In this document: positions 36,269 through 48,555 of the stretch, piece after piece
How positions within the stretch are numbered: position 1 is the stretch's first letter
How the letters are laid out: each line of letters begins with the position of its first letter
Source of the DNA: Mesotaenium endlicherianum
Lineage: Eukaryota; Streptophyta; Zygnematophyceae; Zygnematales; Mesotaeniaceae
Assembly (NCBI GenBank): GCA_009602735.1
Contig: WELA01012532.1
Location: 82,840-146,839 of the forward strand
Length of the DNA: 64,000 bases
Direction of reading: 5' to 3'
Position numbers and translations under genes: made by a program
Notes under the pieces: model-generated
Database searches by the model: none
The model's input: only the letters and a program-made list of their open reading frames with translations
Told to the model about the DNA's origin: nothing

Positions 36269-39200
36269 ATGACAACTGCACCTAGCTCTGAAGGAGCCAA
36301 GCAAAGAGCAATATGCTCAAATAGTGAACCTCTGTCGGAGAAACGCTCTGAGGATGAGGATGAGTCGGATGTCAAGCCGGATGCGCATGTCGCCGGGGGG
36401 GTAGCTAACTCCCGAGAAGATATTGAAGGGAAAAATAGCGAGGAGGAGCGGGTAAGTTTGCTTTTGTTATGTAGTTTCTATTTTCATATCGTAATGTGGC
36501 GACACGATTGTGGGTGTGGTAAAAGGGGAGTGCAAGCCGATTTGTACAAGTGTAGCAAAATTTGGGCCTGTTGAACTTGCGCAGGAGGCCGAAGCACGTG
36601 CAGAAGAAAATCGGAAGCAGGCTGATACTAAGCGGGCTCAGAGACAAGCAAACTTGAACCCTCAGAGGCCAGGTAATCCTTGCACTCCTTGGACAACACA
36701 TTTTCATTACTTTTTAGCTGGATGAGCATCACAGGGTACCTTTTCCGGCGCAGGTTAGTGACGTTAGTATACTTCCAGATTTTTTTGCTGTGAGATTGCA
36801 GTAGCATATAGAGGTGTATGCCTCTGCAGATATTTAAAGGGTTGGAGCAGTTTGTGGTCCCAGTGAGTTACTTATAATGAATGGACTCAAGTGAATGCAT
36901 TGATATCGAATATATGGGATGTCAGCAATATTGGCTGCACAATTGAGACCGACATTTCCGCTTGCACTGATAAAAGAGCCTATAGGAAGGCGAAAGAGCC
37001 TGTAGTGACTCTTTATTGCCTGCTGGATAAATGCTGCCTGCTGGAGAAATGTGTATGTCTTGCTTCTTCCAAGAAGGTAGGCAATGTTTAATCTGGAGTA
37101 TTCTTGCCAGGTGACCATGGGAGGGTGAAGGTGTTGCTCTTGTGTCCCCTAGTGCTACCTGCCGTGGCTTGCTGTTTCTGCTCCTCGACGTGCAGACCAT
37201 TTGCAAGTAGGAAGTTAGAATAGCCCTGTCCCTTGGGTTGGGTGATGGGAGTGGTCTTACTTCATGCAGGACCTAGAAGTGATCGTTGAGTGGCCCGTCT
37301 GAAGTTTTGTGGGAAAAGGGGGGGGGGAATGTGCNNNNNNNNNNNNNNNNNNNNNNNNNNNNNNNNNNNNNNNNNNNNNNNNNNNNNNNNNNNNNNNNNN
37401 NNNNNNNNNNNNNNNNNNNNNNNNNNNNNNNNNNNNNNNNNNNNNNNNNNNNNNNNNNNNNNNNNNNNNNNNNNNNNNNNNNNNNNNNNNNNNNNNNNNN
37501 NNNNNNNNNNNNNNNNNNNNNNNNNNNNNNNNNNNNNNNNNNNNNNNNNNNNNNNNNNNNNNNNNNNNNNNNNNNNNNNNNNNNNNNNNNNNNNNNNNNN
37601 NNNNNNNNNNNNNNNNNNNNNNNNNNNNNNNNNNNNNNNNNNNNNNNNNNNNNNNNNNNNNNNNNNNNNNNNNNNNNNNNNNNNNNNNNNNNNNNNNNNN
37701 NNNNNNNNNNNNNNNNNNNNNNNNNNNNNNNNNNNNNNNNNNNNNNNNNNNNNNNNNNNNNNNNNNNNNNNNNNNNNNNNNNNNNNNNNNNNNNNNNNNN
37801 NNNNNNNNNNNNNNNNNNNNNNNNNNNNNNNNNNNNNNNNNNNNNNNNNNNNNNNNNNNNNNNNNNNNNNNNNNNNNNNNNNNNNNNNNNNNNNNNNNNN
37901 NNNNNNNNNNNNNNNNNNNNNNNNNNNNNNNNNNNNNNNNNNNNNNNNNNNNNNNNNNNNNNNNNNNNNNNNGGGGGGGGTAACCAGATGCTGCAAGCCT
38001 CAGGGTGTTGGACTCGAGCATAAAGCGCAACACAGGGGTAATAAAGAAGCTGAGGCAGCTGAGTGAGGAGCAGAAGGACAGCTTGCTCGATGACCTGCAG
38101 TCCTTGAATCTGAGCAAGTATGTCACTGAGGTTGTTGCCGCTATCTGCGATGCCAAGCTTAAGATTGCTGACATCAACGCTGCCATCCAGGTGCGCTCAT
38201 CTCTCTATCCAGGCCTAGTGCACGCTTTGTTGCTCTACTCCTGGGGCCATGCCTATGGATAAGGGCATGGAGTGGAGTGGAGTGGAAAAAGCTTGTTGGC
38301 TGCACTTCAGCTCCGTTGGCCTCAGCTCTTCTGTGGCACGACGGCTACTCTGTGTGTATTGGGTGTGTATTTGTCTTTCACCTTGTATTTTACTTCGTCT
38401 TAGTCGTCCATGGGAAGAAGGAGGTATACCTAATGTGCAAGTTATCCTGGTTGGAAGACATTGGTGATGCTGGTGGTTTGTACAACTTTCCCATCATGAC
38501 GTGCTCAGTATCGTGGGGCCATCACATCTCATGGTTGCTTGTGACTAGGTATAGCATGTATTTCTGGAAGCATGTCATGTGCAATGCATGTGACGGATGC
38601 AGCTGTACTCGAATACACGAGCGCATAACACATGGGTTGATGCATGCTATTGCTGCTGCTGGCGGCGGCAGGTGTGCTCGGTGCTGCACCAGCGATACCG
38701 CGACTTTGCGCCGACTCTGGTTCCCTGCTTGCTCAAGGCTCTGGCGCCGCCTCCCGCTACTCCGGCCCTCAAGGTCGGCGGTGCTGGCCCTGTGAGCGGC
38801 GGCGGTGGCGACGACGCGCCAGACGGCGTCGCTGGAGGTAGCGCAGGCAGCGCCGCTCGCAAGCGCATCACCCTGCGCCTGCTGACGGAGCTGTTCTTGT
38901 GCGGCATCGTGAGCGACGTGGCGGTCCTCATGGGCGTGCTCAAGGAGCTCACGGCCGCTGACACCCTGCAGAGCAAGGACAAGGACCGGGATGCAGCCCA
39001 TACAAGCCTGGCCCTTGTCGTCAGCTTCGTGCGCCACGCTCGCATCCTGCTGGGCTTCCCGTGCGACCCTGTCCAGGAGCTGGTAAGGTGCCCTCCTCCT
39101 CCCAGGATCGCGCGCTTGAGCTCCTGTTGCTGCTGCTGTTTGAGAGCAGTGGACGGTGGTGGTGGCGCCAATCACAAGCTCTCAATTGGTCTGCCCTTGG

Positions 39201-42200
39201 GGGCTGGGGTTGCTGGGGGATTGGCAGGCGTATGGCGACCTCAGCGTGTCGCACGAGCAGAAGAAAGCCATGTTGAAGATGGTGTGTGCCTTCTATGATG
39301 CCGCCCTTGCCCTCCTGCTGTCAGAGCATGCGGTGAGACTGCTTCCCCCCTCGCCCTCCCCTCACACACTTTCTTCTAGCCTAGGAATCATACAGCAGCT
39401 AGTGGAGCCACCTCAGATGGCCGCGCGTGTGGGCAATCATGGGGACAGGCACTAGAGGAGCAGGGCCAGGAGAATGCACGCATGCTGCACGTGAGGGGCG
39501 AGCTCACAGACGAGCATGCGGCAACGTACGAGCGCCTGCGCAAGTCGTACGACCAGCTGCTGCGCAACGTCACCTCGTGAGCAAGCCCTCTTTCCCTCCC
39601 TGTGATTGTCGGAGCATGTGGGCAGCCAACTGCTGCTGCTCTGTCAGCGTCTGTAGTAGCATGTCTGACATGGACAGACGTGCCAAGGGGGGGTGCTGAA
39701 GAACAAGATTTGGGGGGATGCGGGGGGTTGGACATGGGGGCTGCATCATGCAGGTTGGCAGAGCTGCTGGACAAGGAGCCCCCCGTGATGCCGGCAGACG
39801 ACAGCGTGACGCGCATGAGTGGCCCTGCTAATGGCAGCGCCGGCAGCGCTGCGGACCATGGCGCCCTCTCCACGCCGGAGCCCCTGTGGGATGACGATGA
39901 CACACGCACCTTTTACGAGAATCTGCCTGACCTCAGGTGTGGTTGCACTCTCCTCCCCATCCTCATCCAAATTCGGGGTCTGGTTGGTATCACCGTCTGG
40001 ACTCCACTATGGGGCCTGCTGCTGCTGTTGCTGCTGACAGCCAGCTGAGGGGCTGGGGGAGACCTGCAGAGCGTTTGTGCCAGCTGTGCTGCTGGGAGAC
40101 ACAGAAGTCCACAAGGGCGGCGTTGATGTCGGCAGCAGCAGCAGTGCCAAGGAGCAGCTGCATGTGGGCCTTCTTCACCTCTTCCTCCTCCTCCTTGTCT
40201 TCTCCTTGTGCTGGAGGAAGCACACCTCCAAGGTGCACACATGGAAAGTTGCTGTGCTTGTGTGGCATGTTCATTGTTGTCAAATAGTGCACGTCTGGGT
40301 CTGTTGGTGTGGACAGGAAAGCGGCCATGTGGCAGAGGACACCTCCTCTGCTGCTACCCCCACTGGTACCTTAGTGGAAGGCGAGAAAGAGGCGGAGGGG
40401 GACGCCGTCGTCAAGGATGCAGGAGCAGAAGCCACAGCAGCAGCAGCAGGAGGAGGGGGGGGGGAGGGGGAGAGGGCCCTGAAGGGAGCGGATGCTGCTA
40501 GCCTGGACAGCGTCCTCCAGCGCCTGCCCTCCTGTGTCAGTCGCGACCTCATTGACCAGATCACTGTAGGCCCCTTCTCCTCCTCCTCCTCCTATTCTCT
40601 GTTAATTCCATGAGGACGGATGCACGGGTCAGGCAGGCAGGCAGGCACTTATTTAATCCTGGGCGCTTTTGCTCCTTCCCCTGCTGCATGCAGGTGGAGT
40701 TTTGCTATCTCAATTCTAAGGGGAGTCGGCGGAAGCTGGTGCGGGCCCTGTTTGGAGTGCCCCGTACGGCGCTGGAGCTGCTGCCCTACTACTCACGCAT
40801 GGTAGCCACGCTTTCACTCTGCATCAAGGACATAGCGCCACACCTCGTCCAGATGCTCGAGGAAGAGTTCCACTTCCTTCTCAACAAGAAGGTGTGCTCT
40901 TAGACCCGTTTGCCTCTGCTGCTGCTGCTGTTGCACTGGCGGATCCGGCGCCGTGGTAGCAGCAGCACAAATGAGCGGAGGAGCACCTGCGGTTGCGTGT
41001 GCTGAGCAGGACCAAATTAACATCGAGTCGAAGATAAAGAACGCGCGTTTCCTGGGGGAGCTGGCCAAGTTTAAGGTGGCTTCCCCCGGCCTCATCTTCA
41101 ACTGCCTCAAGGTGAGGCCGCACTCTCCTGCCGCTAAGTTGCTTCAATGCTCCCTCTGAACGCTGGAAAGGCAGTGAGGGCGACAGTGTGTGAGAGGCTG
41201 CGAGGTGAGGGGGCGAGCAGGCGTGTCTGGACGACTTCCGGCATCACAGCATCGACATGGCGTGTGCGCTGCTGGAGACGTGCGGGCGCTATTTGTACCG
41301 CACGCCGCAGGCGCGTGTGCGCATGGGCAACATGCTGGACATCATGGTGCGCCTCAAGAATGCGCGCAACCTGGACGCGCGCCACACCACACTTGTCGAC
41401 AACGCCTACTACATGTGCCGCCCGCCTGAGCGCTCTGCCCAGAAGATCAAGATCCACCCCCCCTTGCATCAGGTCCGTGCTGCCCACAGCTCTACCTGCT
41501 GACCAAGGCTCACTCTAGGTAGGTAGCCTCATGGGCTGCTAGCTTCCTTTGAAAATTGGGCGCTCATTGCGACGCGCTTCGATTGCGTCATGAAATTAAA
41601 CTTTTCGGGATTAAGCCCATTTTAGCCCTAAGGGTTACGAATAAAATTCACGAAACGGGACTCTTCCGTACGACTTGCATTTTTTGCAATGCTTTGCAAA
41701 AGTCGCAGCCACTGAGCACCCCATGGGTAACCTTAAGTTTAGGCTGACGACAATATTGGGGGATGTGAGGAAGCAGTACATGAAGAAGCTGCTGATAGCG
41801 GACCTGGAGCGCAGCAGCATTGAGCGCGTGCTGCGCCAGCTCCGCAAGCTGCCCTGGGCGGACTGCGAGGCCTACATGCGCAAGTGGCTGCGCAGGATCG
41901 ACAAGTGGCGCTACTCGCAGGTGCACCTGGCGGCATCGCTCACCGCGGGCCTCTCGCGCCATCACGACGCCTTCACTGTCGCCGTCATTGATCAGGTGGG
42001 TGGGTTGGTGGGCTGCTTGTCGGTAGTCAACCAGCGCTATGAGACATGCGGGCGGGGGGGTGGATAGGGAGTGGGGGAGGTGGTATGCAAATGGGTTGCT
42101 TGGCAGAACGAGAAGCAAGCTCATTGTGGTGCATGCATGCTTGCAGGTGCTGGAGGACGTGCGGGTGGGGCTGGAGATGAACGAGTACAGCCTGCAGCAG

Positions 42201-43347
42201 CGGCGCCTCAGCCAGCTGCGCTTTCTGGGGGAGCTCTACAACTACCGACTCATTGAGTCACCCGTCATCTTCGACACCCTGTACCTCATCCTGTTCTATG
42301 GCTATGGCACGCCCGAGGTAGGCACGGCTTCTTGCTGTTGGTAGAAGAAGCAGCATAGCATGCGTACATCTACCCTTTCACGTGTGGGAACATGTGGCTG
42401 GCAGTGGTACAGTCCTATGTCACGCGCTCAGCACAAACAGGACAGCATCGCGGGTGCGGGCCGGGGGGCGCAGCAAGAGAGGCTGGATCCGGCAGAGGAC
42501 AGCTTCCGCGTGCGCATGGTGGTGGCGCTCCTGGAGACGTGCGGGCAGTTCTTTGACCGTGGGTCGTCCAAGCGGCGCCTCAACCGCTTCCTGCTCTACC
42601 TGCAGCGCTACGTGCTGGCTAAGCCCACGCTCCCCCTCGACGTCGAGTTCGACCTGCAGGTCGGCTACGTCTGACTCCCCACTCCCCCCTGCTGCTCTTA
42701 CCAGATGACTACAGGGTGAGCGAGTGCGTGGTGTGCGACTGAGCCCTAATGCTGAGTACGTCGTGGCGCAGGATATGTTTGCGGAGCTGAGGCCTCGAAT
42801 GGTGCGCTACAACACCTTTGAGGAAGCGCATGCGGCCGTGCTTGAGCTGGAACACCAAGAGCAGGCTGCACTGCTGGCCACGCAGGGCCCGCCAGGTGGT
42901 GCTTCCAGAGGCCCCACACACACGCTGGCACCTGTCCCCGAGGAGGACCAGGCGCTCCACAGCCGCGCAAATGGGGCAACAGGCAGAGAGGATGCAGACA
43001 GTGATAGCGAAGGGGAGAGCGGCGCTAGCATGGTTGACGGGCATGACGAGGAGGACGAGGAGGACGAGCGCAACAGGGGGGAGGACAGCGACGATGAGGA
43101 CGATGAGGTGGCAGGCGAGGATGACGACAGCAGGTCCCTGACAGCAAACGATGATGATGACGACACAGTGAGGGTGCGCCAGCAGCAGCGGACTGTGGAC
43201 CCCGAGGAGGAGGCGGCCTTCGAGAAGGAGTTGCGCGCGGTTATGCAGGAAAGTATTGCTGAGCGCAAGCTCGAGAAGCGGCCGGGCCCCAGCCTGAACA
43301 TGGCGGTGCCTCTCAAGAACCTGTATGAGGGCTCCGCTCACCACCAT

Positions 43348-43381
<34 letters not shown>

Positions 43382-43800
43382 GCCTGGACGAGGACGGGGT
43401 GGCCTTCAAGGTGCTGGTGAAGAAGGGCAGCAAGCAGACAGCCCGGCAGCTCGTGCTCCCGCGGGACAGCGCCCTTGCGCTGGTGTCGCGCCAGAAGGAG
43501 GCGGAAGAGGCCCAGGAGAAGGAGGACATCAAGAGGAGAGTGCTGGAGTTGAACGAGCGTGCAGAGGACGAGAAGCTTCTCCATCCAGCGGCGCTGCTGC
43601 AGCCCATCATGCCCATGAACCACCACCACCATCACCACCACCGGAATGCAGCTGCTCAGACAGGCCTTCTGGGGGCTGCCAGCCAGATTGGGTCTGGCCC
43701 GCGCAGAGTGGCAGCAGCTGCCAAGGATGGCCCTGCTGGCCGCTTTAACTCGCGCCAGCGACGTCCTGTGGCCGCTGGCGCCTACACCCGTCGCCGCTGA
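36269..43800 (+). CDS. UPF2: UPF2, nonsense-mediated mRNA decay factor
   Basis: At least 16 exons: 36269-36451, 36585-36672, 38004-38190, 38672-39082, 39228-39332, 39449-39576, 39754-39936, 40070-40163 (end uncertain), 40317-40565, 40694-40891, 41010-41111, 41221-41472, 41777-41995, 42147-42317, 42441-42659 and 42772-43800. They give about 1270 residues, close to human UPF2 (1272). Three MIF4G domains are readable: LDSSIKRNTGVIKKL onward; the RDLIDQIT/VEFCYLNSK block with LPYYSRMVATLS; and PPLHQ/YMKKLL to FDLQ. The C-terminal UPF1-binding segment is FKVLVKKGSKQTARQLVLP. It bridges UPF1 and UPF3 in nonsense-mediated decay. Exon phases show that one exon is missing between 36672 and 38004, probably within the assembly gap. 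The acidic, Gln and His runs near the C-terminus are unusual. Confidence 0.96.
37335..37972. other. Assembly gap (638 N)
   Basis: A run of N is flanked on both sides by G homopolymers (9 G before GAATGTGC, 8 G after). This suggests sequencing stopped in a G-rich tract. It lies in a UPF2 intron region and probably hides one small UPF2 exon. Reading frames that run through it have no meaning. Confidence 0.98.
43348..43380 (+). repeat. (CAG)11 microsatellite coding polyglutamine in UPF2
   Basis: Eleven CAG codons lie in the last UPF2 exon, between the acidic region and the UPF1-binding segment. A polyhistidine run follows further on, near 43,619-43,643. Uninterrupted CAG is prone to length change. 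Confidence 0.95.
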
Positions 43801-44899
43801 CTGCCGGTGTACTCCCTTTTGCTGATAACGCCTGCCTGCTGAAGCTGGGCTCAGTTTCCTTTAGTGTTGCTGCAGCTGGGCTCTTGAAGAAACAGTGTTC
43901 ATCAGTGTCCACAGTGTCCATCTCATACGTGATCCATCATCCATAAAATTTTCCTGGTATGATTGAGGACAGTCATGTATCTGTGGTTGTGCTACCGTAA
44001 TGGGATGGGCGAAGCAGGTATGTTCAGAGCTGGCCTTTTCTGAGGAAAGATTAGCGACGGAAAGCGGGGCTTTCCTGGTGGTGCACTTGTGGTGAGGCCT
44101 CTGCTACCTTTACTGCAGGGCTTCTGAATCTACTACATCATTACGTCACTACCAGCCTCTGCTACTTCTGCCGCCTTGAAGTGCAGCACATTGAAACCAT
44201 TTTTATGCAGCATGTGGAGCAGATCTCACTTTGGATAGTTTTGAGTTTGAGCTGGAACTGTTCATTATATGTGCCTGGGCCTGTACGTAAATATTAATGT
44301 GATCTTTGGGGATGTCTATGGTTTGCTATTTATGGTGCAGGGCAAAGCATCAAGAAGATTACATTGTGTGGAAGATGGGGCTTGTTTCACTGCGGAGATT
44401 TAGGTCAAAATTCACGTGTAGTGATATATGAAAGGATTCTTGCATGTGTTGCAGTGTCTGAGTAAAGGGTACTCTCCCATTTTGTGCAGGCAGTCACCCC
44501 TTTTTGAAGATGCACGTGTTAGATATAATGAAGTCTGGAAAAAACACAGATTGTCAAGAAACTTGCGTGTTGGATTCACTTGAAAGTAGAAACTTGAAGC
44601 AATGAGTGCCTTCTTGTAGCACCCTTGACGTGTATCCTTAGGTATATTTAGAGTTGATTGTATGACCAGGCCATATAGCCTGAGCAAAGCATGCAGTTCA
44701 TGGAAGGGTTCCGACTTCGATTGACTGTGCATATGGCTGAATGATCCAGATACTTGGATACAATGTACTTGCACCACTTCTCAGTTGTAATTTCTCCAGA
44801 GACCACTATCTGCAAGAGAGTGCAATTTTATGATAGGTGTTCCTGGAGAAAGAACCAGCAAAGAGATTTGACTCAGCTTCCAACCAATGCTCAGACACA
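43801..44899. other. Convergent intergenic region UPF2/TIM21-like
   Basis: About 1.1 kb, AT-rich, containing the two 3' ends. I see no credible gene or repeat. Confidence 0.5.
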
Positions 44900-46610
44900 T
44901 CACTGTGCTGTCACCTTGGTTTTGCCGTCCTCTGCCCTCGCATTCTCCCTCTGCTCAGATGCAGTCTTCTCAGCAGCCTCTTCCAAAGCTGCAAGGGCTT
45001 CCTCCTCTTCTTTTAATTTCTGCTGCTTATCCTCCTCGGCTTCTCTTTCATCCTCCACCTCAAAGTCATGCTGCTTCGCCATGGCACGCACTAAAGGATC
45101 CCTCAGCTCTGATATGACACCCCCTGCGCTGTCGTAAACTTCCTGGCTGCCACGCACATACACTCGCTGCTCCTCCACCATTCCCGCAGTAGGAACATCC
45201 ACAGCCAGTAGCTTGAAGTCATACTGCATCATCAAACAACATCCGCACGTGAGCCGCGGCAGCTGCACCTGAGCGTCTCACTCTGAACAACGTCAACTGC
45301 TGAACCAGTCTCGATACGTGCAAATTTGAATGTCAAGGTGTGAATCAGGAATCAACAGTGACCAACATGTTGTGACATGCAGCACTCTATCTATTGCCCG
45401 GTTCCCTCATCTGCGACCAAGCACTGCTGTGGCCTTGCTCCTAGTCCCGGCTTGGCTCGGCTCACTTTTGGGTGCCATTTGATTGCACCCAGAGATTCTC
45501 CTCCACACAAATGCAGCATGTCAAAGCCAGTCAGAGGCACACACGAAGCTCGATTCAAAGCCACGAGATACCTTGGAGGAGGCAAATTGACTTCCAAGTG
45601 TGGGGCCATTTACAGCGGGGTGCCACCCACCTTGCCCTGCTTCTTCTTGACCTCGGCGCTGACGAGGCCTTTACGCTCGGAGCCCCTGACGGGGAAGAGG
45701 AGGAAGCAGCGCTTGTTGGACAAACGCGGCTTGAAGTTCTTCATGCGGAGGCCTCCTCCCGACATCACATACGCCCGGATATCACTGCCCGATAGAGGTG
45801 CCCCCAGCACTTCCAGCACGCCCGCATTTGCGTTGAGCGCGCGCATGGCGTGCCGATACACGGCATCCGGGTTCACCACGTAGCGTGCCCTTGCATATAG
45901 TCCCTGCAACCCCCAGAACGCCATTCAGCATATGGACTATTATCATCGTGTTGCAAGGTACCACAACTGGCGAGCTATTGCTGCGGCACGCCATGCACGC
46001 TGACTATACTTGGTACTCCTGTCGGCCCACTCATCATGCTTGAAAGACAACAATGAAGATTGCCGAGGAGATACAACTGCAGCAGCTGAGAGCGTGCAGG
46101 CTGCAGGCAATCTGATCCACAGGCAGGTGATAAAGAGTGCTTACAAATCTAAGAATGCAGCAAAGACACGCAAGGAAATCGAAAGACTTACAGCAAATGC
46201 AACAATGGCTGCTGAGAGCGCCAGAAACCCGTACTTGGCCATGCCCTCGGAGAAGCCGATAAATTTAGATGCAATGCCAAACATGAGCCTCCACAGCAAC
46301 ATGATGAGCACCACCCCCGCAGCTCCCACCACCCACAGATAGTTCTGTTTCCAGAACGCCTCCAGCTGCAGACCTGCTCCCAGACAGGCGCGCAGGTGTC
46401 AGCCAGATCCGATACAGAATTAGCTTAACCCAGAAGGCCAACACGCCAAGGGCCAAGTAGCCCACCTGCAGCTGCCCGGTACTGGGATGTCACACGTGAG
46501 ATCTGCTTCATAGGCCCCTTGGCCACCTTTGTTGCCTGCTGGTACACTGCGGCTGAAGCTGGAGAAGACTTGGCAGCAGCCTTCGTGCCTTGCAGCAGCT
46601 GCCTTGTCTG
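44900..46610 (-). CDS. TIM21/COA1-like membrane protein of plant type (5' end uncertain)
   Basis: Four exons join in frame: 46466-46610, 46192-46373, 45631-45903 and 44900-45223, giving about 306 residues. A Lys/Ala-rich N-terminal part is followed by hydrophobic segments (VVGAAGVVLIMLLWRL, then GFLALSAAIVAFA). A soluble domain contains NPDAVYRHAMRALN, VLGAPLSGSDIRAYVMSGGG and KRCFLLFPVRGSERKG. The C-terminus is a highly charged coiled coil. The order membrane anchor, VYRxAM, LG.P, F.V.G resembles the TIM21/COA1 fold, and the wording is very like an uncharacterised protein conserved in land plants. A mitochondrial inner-membrane role is inferred. No ATG opens the first exon in frame, so an upstream exon or another start is likely. 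The 191-codon frame upstream at 47414 could belong to it. Confidence 0.6.
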
Positions 46611-46838
46611 CACATGACCTTCCTCGAGCCCATGAGTTGTTATTTGTGCGAGAACTTGACCACTTTGGGGGGGGTGGCTATGTAGGCCGGCAATCAGCTG
46701 CTAAATGACTGCCCCTGGTGCAGCAGCACTTTGAGGTTCTGTTATTCACTTGAAGTTCAGTGCGAACTGTATGGCTGCCTCATAAACCAAAAGGATACAC
46801 ATGCTCATTGTCATTTGAGACACGCATTGCGTATTGAT

Positions 46839-47414
46839 TCACTTTAACTGCATCTTTTTGTACGGCTTCACCTTGAAGCGGATCCTGTCCGACCAACTGG
46901 GAGCTTCATAAAAGCGAGTCCCTTGTCCTGCCATCCAGTGGCTACCTCCCACCTGCTTGTTCGCCCTAGTCAAAGTCCACAAATGAGGAAGCAACTTCTG
47001 TCTGCTTCCTGAAAAGACTGTGGCCTGGACTGCACTTGTATACAAGCTGTGAGCAGGTTTCGGAATATTGCCTGCAGTCTGCCACTTCCATGCAGGGGAT
47101 CCGCATTTTGTACTCTGAGTAAACAGATGCCGATTCGAAGTCATCCATGCGGGTACATTCAAGCTTAACCGTTCAGAAAGTCGTTCCAGACCGACAGGAG
47201 TAGCAAGTCGCTGACTACTGATTGGAGGAAGATGTATTAATTGGTGCAAACGAGGGAAATCAGCAACCACCTTGTGAGCTCCACAGCTCTTAGCCCCTGG
47301 TGAAACTGCACTATTCCATAAGCGAGACAACAGCTGGAAGCCCCTTTGAGATCCAAATGATGTGGCCATCATGGGAATATTACCCCGGACTCTGGCGACT
47401 ATGCTCTTGCACAT
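46839..47414 (-). CDS. Hypothetical 191-residue protein, presequence-like N-terminus
   Basis: A single open frame from ATG at 47414 (MCKSIVARVRGNIP...) ends ...KVKPYKKMQLK. I do not recognise a family. The first 45 residues are rich in Arg, Ser and Ala with no acidic residues, and the end is strongly basic. Both features suit a mitochondrial protein, for instance a small ribosomal component, or a targeting exon of the TIM21-like gene immediately downstream on the same strand. Expression evidence would be needed to separate these. It may also be a chance frame. Confidence 0.35.
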   Translation of the reverse strand: MCKSIVARVRGNIPMMATSFGSQRGFQLLSRLWNSAVSPGAKSCGAHKVVADFPRLHQLIHLPPISSQRLATPVGLERLSERLSLNVPAWMTSNRHLFTQSTKCGSPAWKWQTAGNIPKPAHSLYTSAVQATVFSGSRQKLLPHLWTLTRANKQVGGSHWMAGQGTRFYEAPSWSDRIRFKVKPYKKMQLK

Positions 47415-47937
47415 GCCACACTTTTGTCCTTCTTAATGACTGCTAATTCAATACCGACCAAGCCACGATGGCTCATACTTCTTCTTCAACACATCTCCAG
47501 CAAGTGCACGAAGGCTCCACGGTAGATCGTAATCTCTCTCTTGAGCACTTCCGTTAGTACTATTAGCTTTCCAAACCCGGTCGGTGTCTTGAATCGGGCC
47601 CAAATTTATAAAGAAAACGTGAAATGGAATTTGAGTGCGAACGCGTTGACATCATTAACGTCGAACAATAGCACAGTGTCAGTGTCGTGAAGGTCACGTT
47701 AGAACGTCAACAACAGCTATGATCTAAATCATGGCTCCCTTCCTCGACCTCAGCGCGCAGAGCTCTCTGGACCGTTGCAACTCAATTCGAAAGGCAATTC
47801 CTAGCCCTAGCTCGCAGGAGTAGACATACCTGCTGCGCAAGACAATCACATCGTTCATTGCCTAGAGCCCAACGTAACGCAGCCCCTTCAGGTGGTACCA
47901 TAATCAGCAACTGAACTCTTTGAAAAATCATTTTAAG
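47415..47937. other. Intergenic, likely divergent promoter
   Basis: About 520 bp lie between a minus-strand start at 47414 and a plus-strand start near 47938. Short frames here are not convincing. Confidence 0.35.
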
Positions 47938-48555
47938 ATGGAAAATGTAGAACGCAGCGGCCAGATGAAGCATGAAAGTCCTTGGCACGGAAAAGTTTCA
48001 GGTATATCGCGTCTTATTTGATGAACGATGACCACTGAACTGCTTGTAGTTTGTAGTCCAGCTAGGATGTCGTCTATTGATGGCTTGATTTGTTGGCATC
48101 CTCTGCAGGATTACAAAATCTTCCCAGGTATGCTCAACGCTATATGAAGGACAGCTTGCTAAAGGAAAACCAGGCCGTTTCAGAGAAGCACTTTTTGATT
48201 GCGAAGAGGGGTCAGGAGAGTGGGCAAGGACCTAGCAATTTGAAATCTGGGGGCAAGACACCATCTACTGCAACACGACCCGCTCTCAGAAATATAACAA
48301 ATCACACTAATGGCCAAAATACCAAGCCAAGCCTGAAGCAAGTCACCAAACAATCCTTTACCACTACCCGCCAACATCAGTCATTGCAGAAGATTGCAGC
48401 AGATCCTATTCAGCAGATACCTTCTGAACATCTAGTGAGCATGAGGTTTCCAGCTATCAAGGAACGTGCGCTAAAGTATGCAGAAGATGGCATCGAACAT
48501 GTGCATATGGACAGTTGTCGACTTGATGCTGCCCTAGACGAGATGCAAGTTGCAG
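47938..48555 (+). CDS. KEN-box/D-box protein, possible securin (PATRONUS-like), 5' part
   Basis: Exon 47938-48001 (start MENVERSGQMKHESPW) joins in phase to exon 48109-48555, which ends at a GTATGAAT donor. The protein has a KEN box (SLLKENQAV, about residue 38) and a canonical destruction box (RPALRNITN, about residue 78) in a Lys/Gln/Ser-rich disordered region. It ends in a more structured part (FPAIKERALKYAEDGIEHVH). The KEN plus RxALxxITN arrangement is found in plant securins of the PATRONUS type and in cyclin N-termini. Both are targets of the anaphase-promoting complex, and no cyclin box follows. The 3' exons were not identified, so this is a partial model and the family call is tentative. 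Confidence 0.45.

Noticed and set aside
37257-38186. Long frames spanning the run of N
   Set aside because: They exist only because N gives no stop codons.
47731-47822. Plus-strand frame MAPFLDLSAQSS... as a first exon of the KEN/D-box gene
   Set aside because: It ends in a stop without a usable donor. The exon at 47938-48001 fits the phase better.
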